From NCBI GenBank assembly GCA_002989075.1, contig PSQN01000015.1, positions 1,860,001-1,924,000 of the forward strand: a stretch of 64,000 nt of DNA. The letters are read 5' to 3'. The notes beneath the pieces were generated by a model. It saw only the letters and a list, made by a program, of their open reading frames with translations, did not search any database and was not told the origin of the DNA. The translations under genes and the position numbers were made by a program. The DNA comes from Arthonia radiata (lineage: Eukaryota; Ascomycota; Arthoniomycetes; Arthoniales; Arthoniaceae). Shown here piece by piece: positions 1 through 11,502 of this stretch; positions within the stretch are counted from its first letter, which is position 1; the number at the start of each line of letters is the position of its first letter.

Positions 1-297
1 ACATGGTAGGAAGGTAGGTACAGGAGGATGAGACGGAAGATATGAGTGCGTCCATCACGTGATCCCAATATATGCCTATTCAGGCAATTCTCCACCAGGC
101 ATCCCGTGTCTTGGCATGGCCATCTGGACTGGGCGATCCTGCACACAACACACACCTCAGGTAGCGACCTACTTTTCGCAAAAAGTTCGGCCATCGTTCC
201 CCATTCGAAAGTTGATACCGTGTATGTAGGTATGTTAGATGTCAAGCATCGGGGTCGCCGGTCGTCTGAAATTGTAGTAGAACTGGAGATGCTCTTC

Positions 298-647
298 GAG
301 CGGAGTTGATAACGCCACACCCCCCTCTTACTAGTCCCACACCCCCCTTGGCACCGCAAAATCTCCCCCACCCCCCGGCCCTCTGGTCACCCAGGTCCTC
401 CCACAGGCACCCCCTTCCTTCACTACGCTACGGAGGGACCCTCTCGCGGGCCCCTCCCAGGTTCGCGTCGACCTACGTTTCAGAAGAAGACTATCCCTCT
501 GGGGGAAGGGCCGACTGTCTCTTGTTTGCGGGCAAAGGTCACGTATTCTGAAGCTGCACCTCGTACACGGACTATTTTTGTATGTATTATGTCACGTGGG
601 GGGGTGGGACTAGTAAGAGGGGGGTGTGGCGTTATCAACTCCGGCTC
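298..647. mobile_element. MITE-like element with about 45-50 bp terminal inverted repeats
   Basis: The left arm (298-347) and right arm (598-647) are near-perfect reverse complements. They carry GGAGTTGATAACGCCACACC on the left and its complement on the right, differing by one or two small indels. The roughly 250 bp between them has no credible ORF. Size, long terminal inverted repeats and lack of coding capacity fit a non-autonomous DNA element (MITE). I could not identify a clean target-site duplication, and the family is unknown to me. Confidence 0.6.
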
Positions 648-2375
648 CTGGAATAGACGGGGAATTTTCAGTTTTGTGAATCAAGCGAACTTGTCAAGCA
701 CCACTCGAGGTGAAGCGGCAAACAAGTGCTAATTGGAAATATCCAGGAAAGCTATGGTAGTAAACGTACCTTCGTGGCGCACGAGTTTTCAGAATGATGC
801 CAGCAGTGTGGGATCTGTCAGCTATCCAGCCTGCGTCGTATTGAGAGAGTGAAAGTTGCACGAGCGATCGGAACCGAGGGATGTTTGGTCGCACCCACAC
901 TTCATGTTACCTAACCCTGAGGCTCGAGATTCCAAGCAGATCGTGTAATATGGTCCAAGCGTCAAGTCTCAGTGTTTGACTTCACTCAAACGGGGATCCC
1001 GCGTTTGTGGCCCAACGTTCTATCTTATGCGGCTCTGTAAGCTTGAGGCGGCCGTCACACAGTATTGAAAATTAAAATTGATGCCTCCCAGCTTTTCTTT
1101 TCGCATGCGTGATGGAATATCTGGCACACAGTCTCTCGAGTCTTTGGATTTGCTGGCTTTCCCACGCACATCCTACTCGGCGTCCTATGCGCGCGGCTGT
1201 GATTTTGTTTGCTAAGAGCAGTCAGCTACGTATTGTAAGAAGAACACGACTTTGCTAGCCTCGAAGTATGTGCAAAACCACGCGCGCAGTCGCGTTAGAA
1301 TTCAAAAACCCAGAGATTCCTGACCATCGCGAGTCAAAGGATGTGAGGGCACATGTGTTTGTTCGCTTGCCTTGATGCGTCACTGCGCAGCCCTGGCGAC
1401 GCCCCTCATCAGCAATCTGAAGGCAAGCACGGCCTCTGATCTTAGCAATCCCATCGGAGACGGCGTATAAGTATTGACCTTTCCAGCGGCTCTTGTCAAG
1501 ATTGTGCGGGCACCAAACGAGCATTGTCAAAGTTCTTGTGAGGATGATCAAGTTCTCTGTCAGCGTGGACCGATCTCAGCCGTTCGCAGAGGTGCGGCAT
1601 CGTTGAGGGAGACTGGAAGCCCCTGTGCTGCTCAATTTGCCTTGAGGGTGGCAGAGCTTGCAGAGAGCAGAGTTGAGATGGCCCGCGGCGGTATGTATTG
1701 ATTCAAATGCTAGTAGACATGAGAGACATACTGACGGTCGTATCTAGCGCACGCACCACGCGAAACGACTGATCCAGCGTACGAAGTAATCGACGAATAC
1801 CTTGGGACACAGGCTGAGCTTGTGGGCACATTCTGTCCTTTCTAGTTGATGGCGCAGGCCACCGAAAGACCAGCACATTGCCAGTGATCTGTATGATATA
1901 GGGATGCATACACAAAGAAGCATATTGAAAGCGTGTCGATACTAAATCATGCCGTGACTGAGTTCTTTATAGCAGACTGGCAGCTCAGGAGAGAAAGATT
2001 CGCGAGCACTTAGGTACAGACTCCGCCCCATGCGAATTGTGGTAAGGTACGAGTAGAATAGGTTGCCGGGTCCCGGAGTCTTCTCCGTCCAAGCGCCTTT
2101 AATTCGGTGTCGTGGGTCACGTGTCTCCAAGCACGCCGAGGCAACCATGGCAGCCTTTCATTGTCATTGGCTTGCAGTTCTTCATGCACAAGTTTGATAA
2201 TGCTTTGACATGAGATCCCGCTTTTTACATTGTGATCATGGCTGTCGGCCGCGTCCTTTCATCAGACCTCGTTACCGTGGCTGCCGGTATAACTTTCCAT
2301 GTCTGCCTTACCGGCCGGCGTGCGAAGCGGAAAGTTCATGTCAACAAAAACAGCAAAGAAGCTACGACAGACCAT
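648..2375. other. Intergenic stretch, no gene seen
   Basis: Only short, compositionally unconvincing ORFs occur on either strand. No domain, RNA gene or repeat was recognised. Confidence 0.5.
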
Positions 2376-2574
2376 CATGGTCAACCTCATCGCCCTGGCT
2401 GATTCAAGTGAGTTCGCATCACTGCTACAACAAGGTCAGCCTGCAACACATGCGGTAGTACGATGGCAATGATGCTAGCGCGGCTATCTACTCCAAAAAT
2501 TCGCGTTCGTGAACGAGGACAAGACTCAGAGAACCAGTGAAGGTACAGTTACGTGCTCCTCATCCCATTACCAG

Positions 2575-3005
2575 CGCTGCAGTTCCACGTGATCGAGCTC
2601 GTCGACATTGCTCCAAGACTACCACGAGCCGACCCGGAAATCGTGCGTCATTTTGTAGAGTGGTCGCCGCTCATCACGCGCGTTGCGATTCTTTCGGTAA
2701 TTTTGCTTCTTCGACATGGAGCAGCTGGGCGCGCTGACGTATTCTAGTCCCATTCGCAGCTTTTGGGATCCGCGGTCTGCCCATCACTATCTCAAGAGCT
2801 TTGGATACGGACTCTGCAGGAACATATTGAGGTACGTTAGGCAACCACGACGCTCTTTTTTTGGCGTCCTCAGCCGGATTGCGCAGCTGTTTTTACTATT
2901 TGAGTGTGCTCCGAACTGACTGCAAGATGCGCGACTTAGGGGAATCTCCGTCTGCTTGAAACCGCGATGTGTTTTGGTATTGAGAGACCCCCTGCGCCTG
3001 GATGA
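2575..3005 (+). CDS. Unknown protein, three 3' exons of a possible gene
   Basis: Three exons join in frame across well-formed introns. The first is 2575-2696, starting A-L-Q-F-H-V-I-E-L-V-D. Intron 2697-2747 begins GTAATT and has CTGAC shortly before TAG. The second exon is 2748-2831, intron 2832-2939 begins GTACGT, and the last exon 2940-3005 ends C-F-G-I-E-R-P-P-A-P-G-stop. Further coding-like sequence lies upstream (ATG at 2376, then about 2470-2535), but joining it needs a 32-nt intron and a frame change, so the 5' part is either mis-modelled or decayed. No family recognised. It converges on the disrupted gene that begins at 3029, leaving only a 23-bp gap. Confidence 0.35.
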
Positions 3006-3028
3006 TCTCTGCATCTCCCGGCGCTTCT

Positions 3029-4066
3029 TCACGGATCTGATTCGACGCCCCTGTCGTCCTTCGCCGCAATGCCGTCCTCATCTCCGTCCTCATGCCCGCC
3101 CTCCGTGAGCTCCTCCTCTTCTGGCGCCTGCTGGGAAGTCTTGCTCGGGACTAGAGCTTCAAATTTGTAGAACAGATTGTCATTCGTCACCTCGTTGTCA
3201 CTTGCGTAGTCCAGCAAGCTCGCAAGACGCCGCCGTAGAGTCTCCTCAGACTTCGACGATGCTCCGGCGTCCCATGCGATTGGCGCAGAGATTCTTAGCA
3301 GCGGCTCGTTGCTGCTATCAAGGTCAAGCTTGACAAGAATGGTGTTTTCGTATGTGGAAAAGAGCCCGAATTGGCACTTGTGCTGAGCCATGTATTTCGC
3401 AATGTGAAATAATACAGCGACTTGTTGGTCCCTCATTCCTTTATCTTCCCCGCCATTGGAGTACATACCGCAGGCTTTTCGCAGCGGCCTCATTTTTTGT
3501 GTGCTGACTTTTCCATCGCACCTAGGCGAGAAGCCGCCACTCTCTGTAAGGTGTTGGAACTATTCTGAAACTTTGTGATGATCGTTGGGGTACTTCATCT
3601 CGGCCACCAGTCGCGACCAACACTTCATCTCGCTCAAAGAGCGCTTTCTCTTGTGCAAGGTGTTGTTGGAGCTCTTGCCGGTCGCCGACGATGCCTTCTT
3701 CGAGCGCTGCACTGCTGCAAGGACGATGTCCGGTTGCTTCCTTGGAGTGCTATCTCCATCTTTGGATTTGAAGGGGTACAGACGGTAGTCGCCAATAGTG
3801 TCGATGCTCCCGTTAAGATGCTCAAGAACTGGTAGCAAGGCCTCCTCAATAAACTCATGTTGCACGGATGTCTCGTTTCCACACGTCAATCTTCGCGTAC
3901 GAGTTGACGAGACCTCAGCTAATCGTATGGCTCCACGACCAGTAAAGGCATTCGCCCACTCTTCGATGCGCCCTATATAGACCTCCTCGTGCAACGAATT
4001 GCTCTGTACAGGCTGGACAGCCTTTCTTAGCCTGGGAAGCGTGCAGTCAATGTCTAGCGTCATCAA
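3029..4066 (-). pseudogene. PD-(D/E)XK-like fungal protein interrupted by one in-frame stop
   Basis: On the minus strand one frame runs from ATG at 4066 to a stop at 3029 (346 codons), broken only by TAG at 3562-3560. The first part has a conserved-looking H-E-F-I-E-E-A-L-L-P helix, then K-Q-P-D-I-V-L and R-L-V-A-E-M-K. That D...ExK arrangement fits a restriction-endonuclease-like fold as found in fungal nuclease-like and FunK1-associated proteins. After the stop the frame continues with Y-M-A-Q-H-K-C-Q-F-G and G-L-F-S-T-Y-E-N-T-I, typical of the same group, and an acidic tail. The simplest reading is a nonsense mutation (CAG to TAG). A weak alternative is an intron removing the stop (GTTTCA donor), but the donor is poor and the flanking frame is already continuous. 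Family assignment is by motif recollection only. Confidence 0.5.
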
Positions 4067-4120
4067 GGACTGGCTTACCGTTTCTTTCCATCATGTCGAC
4101 GCGCTTTTGAGCCTCTAGAA

Positions 4121-4198
4121 TGGTATCGTCAGCTGGCCGGCGGTTTGGCGTGTTGAATGAGTGGTATCACTAGCTGGCCGGCGGTTTGGCGTGTTGAA
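4121..4198. repeat. Two tandem copies of a 37-bp repeat
   Basis: Copies at 4121-4157 and 4162-4198 share AGCTGGCCGGCGGTTTGGCG and flanking bases, with a 4-bp spacer and three mismatches. They lie in the upstream region of the minus-strand gene ending at 4066. Confidence 0.85.
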
Positions 4199-4529
4199 AG
4201 CAAGGTGCGAGTTGGCTTGACAAACATCCCGGACAACCCACGGGACGGGATCGCTGAGCATGTCGCTTTATCATTGAGACAATGGCCAAATTCTGCCAGT
4301 ACGTGTGCTGTGTGAAGAAGAATGAAACCACACGCTGGTGAAGGTGATTGTCGGCTTTGAGCGGCCCCTCTTCACGCGAAAGCGCGTCAAACCCACCTAC
4401 CACGTCAGGTCATGGGTTTTGATTTGTCAAGGTGAGCCTCCAAGCAAACAATTTATATGTTGCTTATCTCTCTACTGTCTTCCAACGTTTCAGTGTCCAT
4501 CAACATCTCATTTCTCTGTCGGTTGTGCT

Positions 4530-6013
4530 ATGCCGCTCAAGCTGGTCAAACGACTTGCGAAACGTGCGTCATTCCCACGATTTTTCGTCGGCAGCCGTCG
4601 CACGAAGACTCCACACATGACGCACACCAATGCAGAAGAATCTGGCACGTCTTTTCGCAAGGGAACCGACACCCCGCAAGCTTCAACCCCGATTGATCGT
4701 GACATGAGCGAAGAAGAACTCACACAGCTCTTCAGAAACGCGTGGAACAGGCAAATTAAACCTCTTTGGACTCTCAATGAGGGCTTTGAGGAAGCAATAC
4801 GCATGGAGAAAAAACGACAGGAGTCAATGATCCGGCCCCCGCCTCCCGAGCGCGCGGGGCACGAATATCGAGTGGCGGTCAGAGTTGCTCACAAGTATAA
4901 GCGCAAGGAGGGTCTCATGATCATTACTATCCAGTAAGGCTTTCACTTGTCCTGTGCCTGTGCGCAAAACTAATCGCTCATTCCCAGGCATCGACCACAG
5001 ATGGAGGGGGAAGCCGTGTACCCGTTTCCCTCCCCTATGATGGCATCCGTCTCATACGTAGAGAAAAACGTACTTGGTGAGGTTGAGAAAGTTGCCCCAA
5101 AGGTTCTCAAGCACAGCATATACCGACAAGAGACTGACGAGGGGGATCCAAACTGGCCATACCCCGGGGGTTATATCACATTTCTGCTCCTCGAACATCT
5201 CGGGCCTTCCATCAAGCCACCCAACGTTTTACAGAGAGACCTGCAATGCCAGGATGCGTTGAAGGAAATGCTAAGGTAGAGTACACCACTTAGCGCTTAC
5301 AAGAACTTTAAGACTGACAGCGGCTGTAGGTCTTGTATTGAACAAGACGTCCTGCCGGACGTGTCGCCGTTAGATCTGGTGTTCACCACTTACCCCAGTC
5401 AGGGCACCGTCTCCATTGCCGGAAGCATTCCAACAGAGATTGCCGCAGGCAATACACACGACATGGTTCATGCGCGTCCAAATGACGGCTGGCTAGACGT
5501 ACCGGCGAAGGTATCACGGACTAGCGAACCAACAGAATTGCAAAATGAAGCAGCTCATGGTTCGAAGAACACGCGCGAGATCGGTCACGTAGTGGGAACC
5601 AAGAGAACATTCGACGACAGCAACGCGAATACCGCAAGTTCTCAAGTTGACGAGACTTCCGCGAACGGTCCAGCGACAGAGGGCGACAGTGACGCTACAC
5701 GGAACTTGCCAATACGAACCAGTCACGAGCGCTCAAACACAGCAGGGCGGTTTAATAGCGCTGCACGGCAAACTATTGCGCGCGAACCGAACGAGTTCCA
5801 TCCAGCGGGGCTCAGGCTGTTGCAATGGTAAGTGCTCATGACCCGCGCATAAATACCTCGCTGACAGTTTTGTGCAGCCGTCTCCGCAGGCTCGACAGCT
5901 CGCAGCCCTTGCTCACGCAATCTATGAGGGAGCGATGCCTGAAACAGCTCGATGACGGCACGCTGGTCGAGCAGTGGCTAAACAAATTAGACTCGATTGG
6001 ACATATTGAGTAG
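4530..6013 (+). CDS. Hypothetical protein, four exons
   Basis: Exons are 4530-4933, 4988-5275, 5330-5827 and 5878-6013. All three introns (54, 54 and 50 nt) start GTAAGG, GTAGAG or GTAAGT, end in AG and keep frame, giving about 441 residues. The start at 4530 (M-P-L-K-L-V-K-R) is preferred over an in-frame ATG at 4338 because it follows the pyrimidine-rich leader and begins a basic N-terminus; this choice is uncertain. The middle (exon 2) is rich in aromatic and proline residues (V-Y-P-F-P-S-P, W-P-Y-P-G-G-Y). Exon 3 is polar, low in hydrophobics and probably disordered. The C-terminus is helical-looking (M-R-E-R-C-L-K-Q-L). No signal peptide, membrane segment or known domain was recognised. 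Consistent intron structure is the main argument that it is real. Confidence 0.6.
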
Positions 6014-6133
6014 CGAGGGTTTCAAATTCGCACATATCTCTGATTGGTGATTGCGGCACGGAGTTTGGCCTTCGGTGTGAACGGTCTCACTGCTGAATCG
6101 AGCTGTAGCGCCGACTTACGTACAACCTGACCG

Positions 6134-6469
6134 TTACGGATTGACGCTTGCACGAGCTATAGAGAATCCCAATAGCGCGACACAGCCTGCTATCACTCCG
6201 TCTTTCTGTATTGTCTCCTTCCAACTCCTCGCGGTGATGCGCAGCGACTTACTTCCCTTTTCTTTCTTCACAAAGGAGCAATAGAGCCTACCGACGAGCG
6301 TCTCTCCGGACTGTAATGCTGAGAGGTTGAGATAAGAGCTATACGCACGTCCTGGTCTCAGCGTGAGTGTTCTCTCCTGTCGGTAGATGGGCGGATTTGA
6401 GATAGTACTACGCATGGTACAAAACACCGTCTGGGGAGGCGATTCCACCTCATCTACTTTCACAATCAA
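6134..6469 (-). CDS. Short ORF of uncertain status
   Basis: A 111-codon ORF whose first two thirds look coding (F-C-T-M-R-S-T-I-S-N-P-P-I-Y). A GTAAGT...ACAG segment could be a 47-nt intron but would change frame afterwards. The C-terminal stretch V-I-A-G-C-V-A-L-L-G-F-S-I is hydrophobic in the unspliced frame. No family recognised; it may be a relic. Confidence 0.2.
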   Translation of the reverse strand: MIVKVDEVESPPQTVFCTMRSTISNPPIYRQERTLTLRPGRAYSSYLNLSALQSGETLVGRLYCSFVKKEKGSKSLRITARSWKETIQKDGVIAGCVALLGFSIARASVNP

Positions 6470-6912
6470 ACTAGGAATTCGTGATGCAATCTCGTCTATT
6501 AGACTGCACGTGACTATCTCGGTCTTCTATAAATGAATGCACAACATGTGAACGAAGCAAGAATCTCTGGTTACGAAGATGGAAAATGAGAGCACATCAA
6601 CGGCATGACTAGTGGGATGGAGTCGGGACCGTTCAACATTGGCATTGATCGCAAGCACAACACAAAAATTGGGTGGAGAAAAGGTGGTCGAACTCAGGGT
6701 TGGAACAAATAGAGGGAGAATGCCTGCTTCTCAAATGGAGGCGGGAGGATACGAAACGGGCGGTATTCTATGCCCGTAGTATTCAGTCTATTAGCTTACT
6801 ACGGAAAATCTACTTTTAAAGATCCGTTACTTACTGAGTACTTAACACTATAAGCACAACGGCCACCCGTCCATATCGTCATACGCCCGTTATAGTCGTG
6901 GCCTCGCCGCGC
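6470..6912. other. Intergenic stretch, nothing recognised
   Basis: No ORF of note, no repeat and no RNA gene seen. Local composition is moderately AT-rich around 6780-6850. Confidence 0.4.
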
Positions 6913-7203
6913 TTACCGCTGAGTCGGAGGTGCTTCACTCGGTAAGGGCACGACCGTCGCGACAACTACGCGAGTAGTTGTGCTTAACGCGGCAGAAGCT
7001 GCGCTCCCCTTAATGCCTGGTACTTGGTCGCGCTGCAATTGTTCTACGATGGCATTGGCGATAGCACGGTGGCCGCCATACTTCGGGTGGAAAGGTCGTA
7101 GGCTAGAATTGATGTCTGTGTCCGGTGAGCCGTTGCCGCTGCCACTCTGGAGGGTATAATCGAGTGCATCCTGGTCCTTTGTCATTGAGAAGTTGCTGGA
7201 CAT
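6913..7203 (-). pseudogene. C-terminal fragment resembling an SGNH/GDSL hydrolase
   Basis: The 96-codon ORF contains R-P-F-H-P-K-Y-G-G-H-R-A-I-A-N-A-I. This matches the family block V pattern (F-H-P-x4-H) that supplies the catalytic His of SGNH lipases/esterases. The N-terminal GDS(Y/L) block is not found upstream in any frame, and an in-frame stop lies just 5' of the first Met. I read it as a truncated remnant. A distal exon behind the AG just upstream cannot be excluded. It is not a copy of the complete SGNH gene at 35658-37014, whose C-terminal motif differs. Confidence 0.35.
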
Positions 7204-7880
7204 GCTGAGCTAGCGATATTGTTCGGCACAGCTTGCCTCGGTCTAGAGATCGCAGCCTTCTGCACCTGCCGTTCCGGATAAGTAGCGAAGAACTCAAGGC
7301 TAGGTCATCGTTACGCTTGGCGCGGTTGCCTGGGTTTTTTCCTTATATGCGGGCCCTTCTCGACGACGAGACATCGTGTGAGGCGTCAAAACCTCCCCCC
7401 AAGGAATTGCTACCTTGGTGCGATGATGCTGGATGCTTCGACCTTGCCGAGGCTCATGCACAAGAATAGCGTATGTTGTAGACGCGCGAACGCCTTTTGA
7501 ACGCCTATTACGGCGTTCGGGTGTAGTCTTAGTCCTTGTTCACATGGTGACATGCTCTAAATAAAGCTGAGACTGGACGGAAGCCTAGTGCCAAGACCGG
7601 TGCTAACATCTCCTATCCTAGCATGCCAAGCTCATCGAATGAGTCTATAGCCAGTGCACGAAAGTTGAGGCTAAACATGACCCAGAATTTCTGATACATT
7701 CCCTGTGAGTCTGTGAGCTACCGCATCCGCCCTCCGGACGTTCATTTCAGATTGCTGAGTCGCAACCTATTCATGAGGGTTTTAACAATGGCCTTTCTTG
7801 CTTGTAACCTCTGCACCGCAGACGCTACCCTTCTCTTCGCCGCCAACTCGATGCCAACGCTTCGAGCCTCGATCCTCGTA
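7204..7880. other. Intergenic stretch, no gene seen
   Basis: Short overlapping ORFs only, none with recognisable motifs. Confidence 0.4.
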
Positions 7881-7893
7881 CCAGATGGGTGCT

Positions 7894-8320
7894 CTCCTAG
7901 ACCAACCCATCCATCACCTTCGCCGTTCTCAAGTCCCTACGCTCTCCGGAGCGTCTTCTGCTGGACTACAGCAACTGCTGCTACTCGATGGCTGAGCTGC
8001 GAGGCGGCGTAGTCCAGCAGGCGCTGTCAAACACCTTGCAGCTGCTCACCATCTCTTTGATCTCTGAAGCTTACATGACGAAGGACCAAGTTTCGGAATG
8101 TTTTCAGTTCACCGAGACAATGTCACACCTCACGGAGCTGCGCCTCATTTGTCGGACCTTTGGAGAATGGAACAAGGGGATCGGCGATGATCAGACGAGC
8201 TTGGGTAGTCCTTTCGATGAGGTGCTTCGGCGGAGGGAACATGCAAAGCTGTGGAAGATCAAGTCATCGAGCGATGACGACCTACAAGATCCAGTTCTAA
8301 ATCAATTCCAGACTATTTGA
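7894..8320 (+). CDS. Fragment of an unknown protein, possibly F-box/LRR-like
   Basis: The frame ending at 8320 can be read back past the Met at 7988 to about 7894, where a stop/AG (CTCCTAG) could be a splice acceptor. The encoded text L-L-L-D-Y-S-N-C-C-Y-S-M-A-E-L-R-G-G, then M-S-H-L-T-E-L-R-L-I-C-R, alternates leucines as in the irregular leucine-rich C-termini of fungal F-box proteins, followed by an acidic serine tail. No upstream exon was found, so it is either partial or a relic. The family suggestion is weak. Confidence 0.25.
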
Positions 8321-9732
8321 CACTTTCGAATTATGAGGTTGGAACGAGTCGACTGACGAGGTTGGAGCGAGCGGTGGTCGGTCGTCTAAAAATGATACAA
8401 CTACCGCTGCAGTCTGCGCTTGTGCTCGCTTGTTCATCTAGCCAGGTCCATTTCAGAAAGGCCGGCGCTTACAATTCTCTACGACGACAGTGCGCGGTAA
8501 GAAGGATTGGGCATCAAGATGCTAGAGCCGCGCGCCACGAGTACGTACGAGGAAGCAAACAACGAGCCGTGCCTGCATTCTTCTTCTATCTTCGATGGGT
8601 GACTAAACAGTAAGCTTCCAAATTGGTCGGGCAAGGACGAAAATGGAACCGTGCTAGAACGAGCCGCTCACGTGCTCGGTACGTTGGCCTTGTCGTGATC
8701 TTCGGGCCCGTACGTCAGCGCGCATACCTACACTGCTTGGCCCATGACACTTTCAACACTTCTTTTACACATAGTAGTCAGCTTCCTTCCGCATTTGCTA
8801 GCCGTCATCGTGCATTTCCATGGACGCGGGACTCTAAGCGCTTACGCAACCAAGCTGTTCGTGAGGCAAGGACGGCCAGGTCTTGCCACTACTCCACGGC
8901 CTAGTTTAGTGTCCTTCCAGGGGTTTCCTGAATTCTTCCCAAGTGACAAATGAATTAGGCTTATCAACAATGCAAAATAGACCCTAATCATGCCGCAAAT
9001 ACGAAGGCACAACAGAGAGTACAAGTCCGAGCCACTGTACAGCTCATAAGTGTCTACTTCCCTGGACCTCGTCACCTCGTGTTGCCTGTCGGCGTCCGTG
9101 CTGAGGCAGAATCATTCTTGCATTATTTTGTCTCGTGTCTTACCTTCCGGTCAGCGACGCCTGCAGACACCGCGCCCGAAGCTCCTGTTGCTTCGCCTTC
9201 GCTCATAGTCCTGTTCACAGCACGACCAACGTTCACTGCACCAGCAAAGTCTGCGCTCGCATACCGTCACACATCTACGCGCCTTGAGCTCCAATTACGT
9301 CGTTTGATGTGGAGTTTGACATTGTTGCACGGCAGATCAACGCGGCACGCGACGGAACATGTCCCGCAACCGTAAGCACGGCATATCATCAGAGGAAGCC
9401 AAGCTGTCCACACGCGGAGCCGACTACTCAGAACCGAGTAATTTGTAGCCTCCACAACGTGGGAGGCCCACCTGGTAAGCATGATCTACCGTCTTTTCCG
9501 CCCCTTTACCGAGGCGCCCATTGAAATGCGGTACCACCTCTGCGGTTTTACAGCCTCTTGAATGATACAGGATGACTTTCCTAAGCCATGGCCCGGCCGT
9601 GATGATGTCGTCGCCGGCCATCTATATCAGGACGGTCATAACATCATCGCGGCCATGTCCATGCATAGTTGATCCCTATCGGCTTCCTCTCTCACATTCC
9701 GAGGGGCTCCTGCTCACGGATATGGCAGTATA
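8321..9732. other. Intergenic stretch, 1.4 kb without a supported gene
   Basis: Several ORFs of 65-98 codons overlap on both strands with no motifs or consistent splice sites. The last part is the upstream region of the gene starting at 9733. Confidence 0.45.
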
Positions 9733-11254
9733 ATGGCTACACCAGCGCCGCACAAACCACGGCTCAAGTTTGTCAACTCGACGAATCCCGATCAGCTACG
9801 GACGCAACAGTATCGCAAACTCGTCAAGCAACATGCTATGCTCGATGCCCAAAGCCGCCGGCGTGAAGCTGTGCAGGCAAACATTGCAAGGCGGCGGGCA
9901 CTAAACGCTGCTCAGCCTACGCAGCCTCTACCTGACGCGGTAGTACCAGACCAAGACCAGACTGCCCTACCCCCAAGCATCATCAAATACACTGGTCAAT
10001 CCAGCGTTGATCCCTTCAAAAGCCTTCCGCAATTCTCCAACGATCTTTTTGATGCAGAGAGACTGCAGCATATGACATTAGCATTCTTTCCGAGTCTAAA
10101 ACGATCACAGCAATATGTGAACACCTTGACGAGCAGTCCGATCGTCTTCTTAGCTGACGCTCACCCGGGAATGATCCTTCAAGACGCGCTTGAGGATCGG
10201 CCTCAAGGTAGTGTGATGACGATGGCGGCCAGGTCTGAGATATACACTCTCCTGAACGCCCGTCTTCGAAGTACAAACCCAGCATCACAGCTCGCCCCTG
10301 ACGTTATCGCCGGCATATTCAATCTGATCCTTCTGGAGAACTCGTACGGCAATCTGGACGTGGTGAATGCGCATCTGAAGGGGCTGCGGCAAATGATGCA
10401 TATCATAGCAGGCGTCAGAAAGGTCGGCTTTGACCCTAACTTGGCAACGATATCAGTCTAGTAAGTCTCTCATTTCCCTCCCCTTCAGTATTGCTGCTCA
10501 CCTTCTACATAGCCAAGGCTTAGAGACCGGCATCTACTTCGAGATACCAGCCGAGCCTCTCTACGTCAAACTCAGCCAAGAAGTAAAGGCCGACGTAGCA
10601 GCGACAAGTCCGACAGATCTTGCCTGGGAGTCTCCGATCAATAGCAGGAGCTTCGAAAAGACCGCCATGAGCGAACGGAGCTCCTCGGGAACGCTCTGGA
10701 TGTTGAAATCGATGCGCGAACTCACCACTATGTTCTTGGAGTCATCTGTCGAGGAGCAGAAGAGCTTCATTAATAATCAGCGTGCGCTAGACGTCTATCA
10801 TAGGCTTCTTCGCATGCCGTCGTCCTCCGCACCTTACCTCACGAGCACGGGCGACAACGTCTATGAATGCATACGAATCACGTCTCTCATTTGGTGCACG
10901 GCAATAATGCACAACATCCCACTGTCGAGCGCAGTCCATGTTGCGACAGCGCGAACAGGCAGTCCCTTCAGCCTCATTGGCCTTCTGGTGGTAGCTCTGA
11001 AGAGGTCAGGCACAGAGGACTGCTGGGGACGAGGCATGATCGGAGCGTTCATGTGGGTAGCCAAAACAGGATGCGCGGCGTTCCCCAACGGCAGTATACC
11101 ATTCAAATGGCTATATCTCGAGAACGCGAGGGCAGCTGTACATGGCCTCAGGCACCGTCTCTACATCGACATACTCGAGGGAAGCGAGACGATGCTGCAC
11201 GTGCAAGAGGGTTTGAGGAGACCCGCTGTGGTTGCTGTATCAGGCGTGGGATAG
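9733..11254 (+). CDS. Fungal-specific transcription factor domain protein without a zinc cluster
   Basis: Exons 9733-10460 and 10513-11254 are joined by a 52-nt intron (GTAAGT...CATAG), giving about 489 residues. The N-terminus (F-V-N-S-T-N-P-D-Q-L, then K-L-V-K-Q-H-A-M-L-D) followed by a basic run is the usual opening of a large Pezizomycotina group with a fungal_trans_2/DUF3468-type regulatory domain. The downstream half (A-G-I-F-N-L-I-L-L-E-N, then H-L-K-G-L-R-Q-M) matches that helical domain. I see no Zn(II)2Cys6 motif, so DNA binding is not shown; members lacking the zinc cluster are common. Presumed nuclear and regulatory; targets unknown. Confidence 0.7.
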
Positions 11255-11502
11255 CAAAAGGAAAATTCTCAATGTTTAGTAATGAGATACCCATCATTCG
11301 CCTGTTGCTGCTCGAATTGGGAGCATTTACGTGGACGGTGCCTATTCGCGCTAGCGCTTGATGATGTTTACCAAGCCACATTGGAGGCTAGAACCCGAGT
11401 ACAGCCTGACCGTCTCTCAACTCTTCCAACTTTTGTCACACCATTCACTGAGCTCCCTCTTCTCTTCTCAATCCGGCGTTTGGCGTAGATTTCGCAACAA
11501 TC

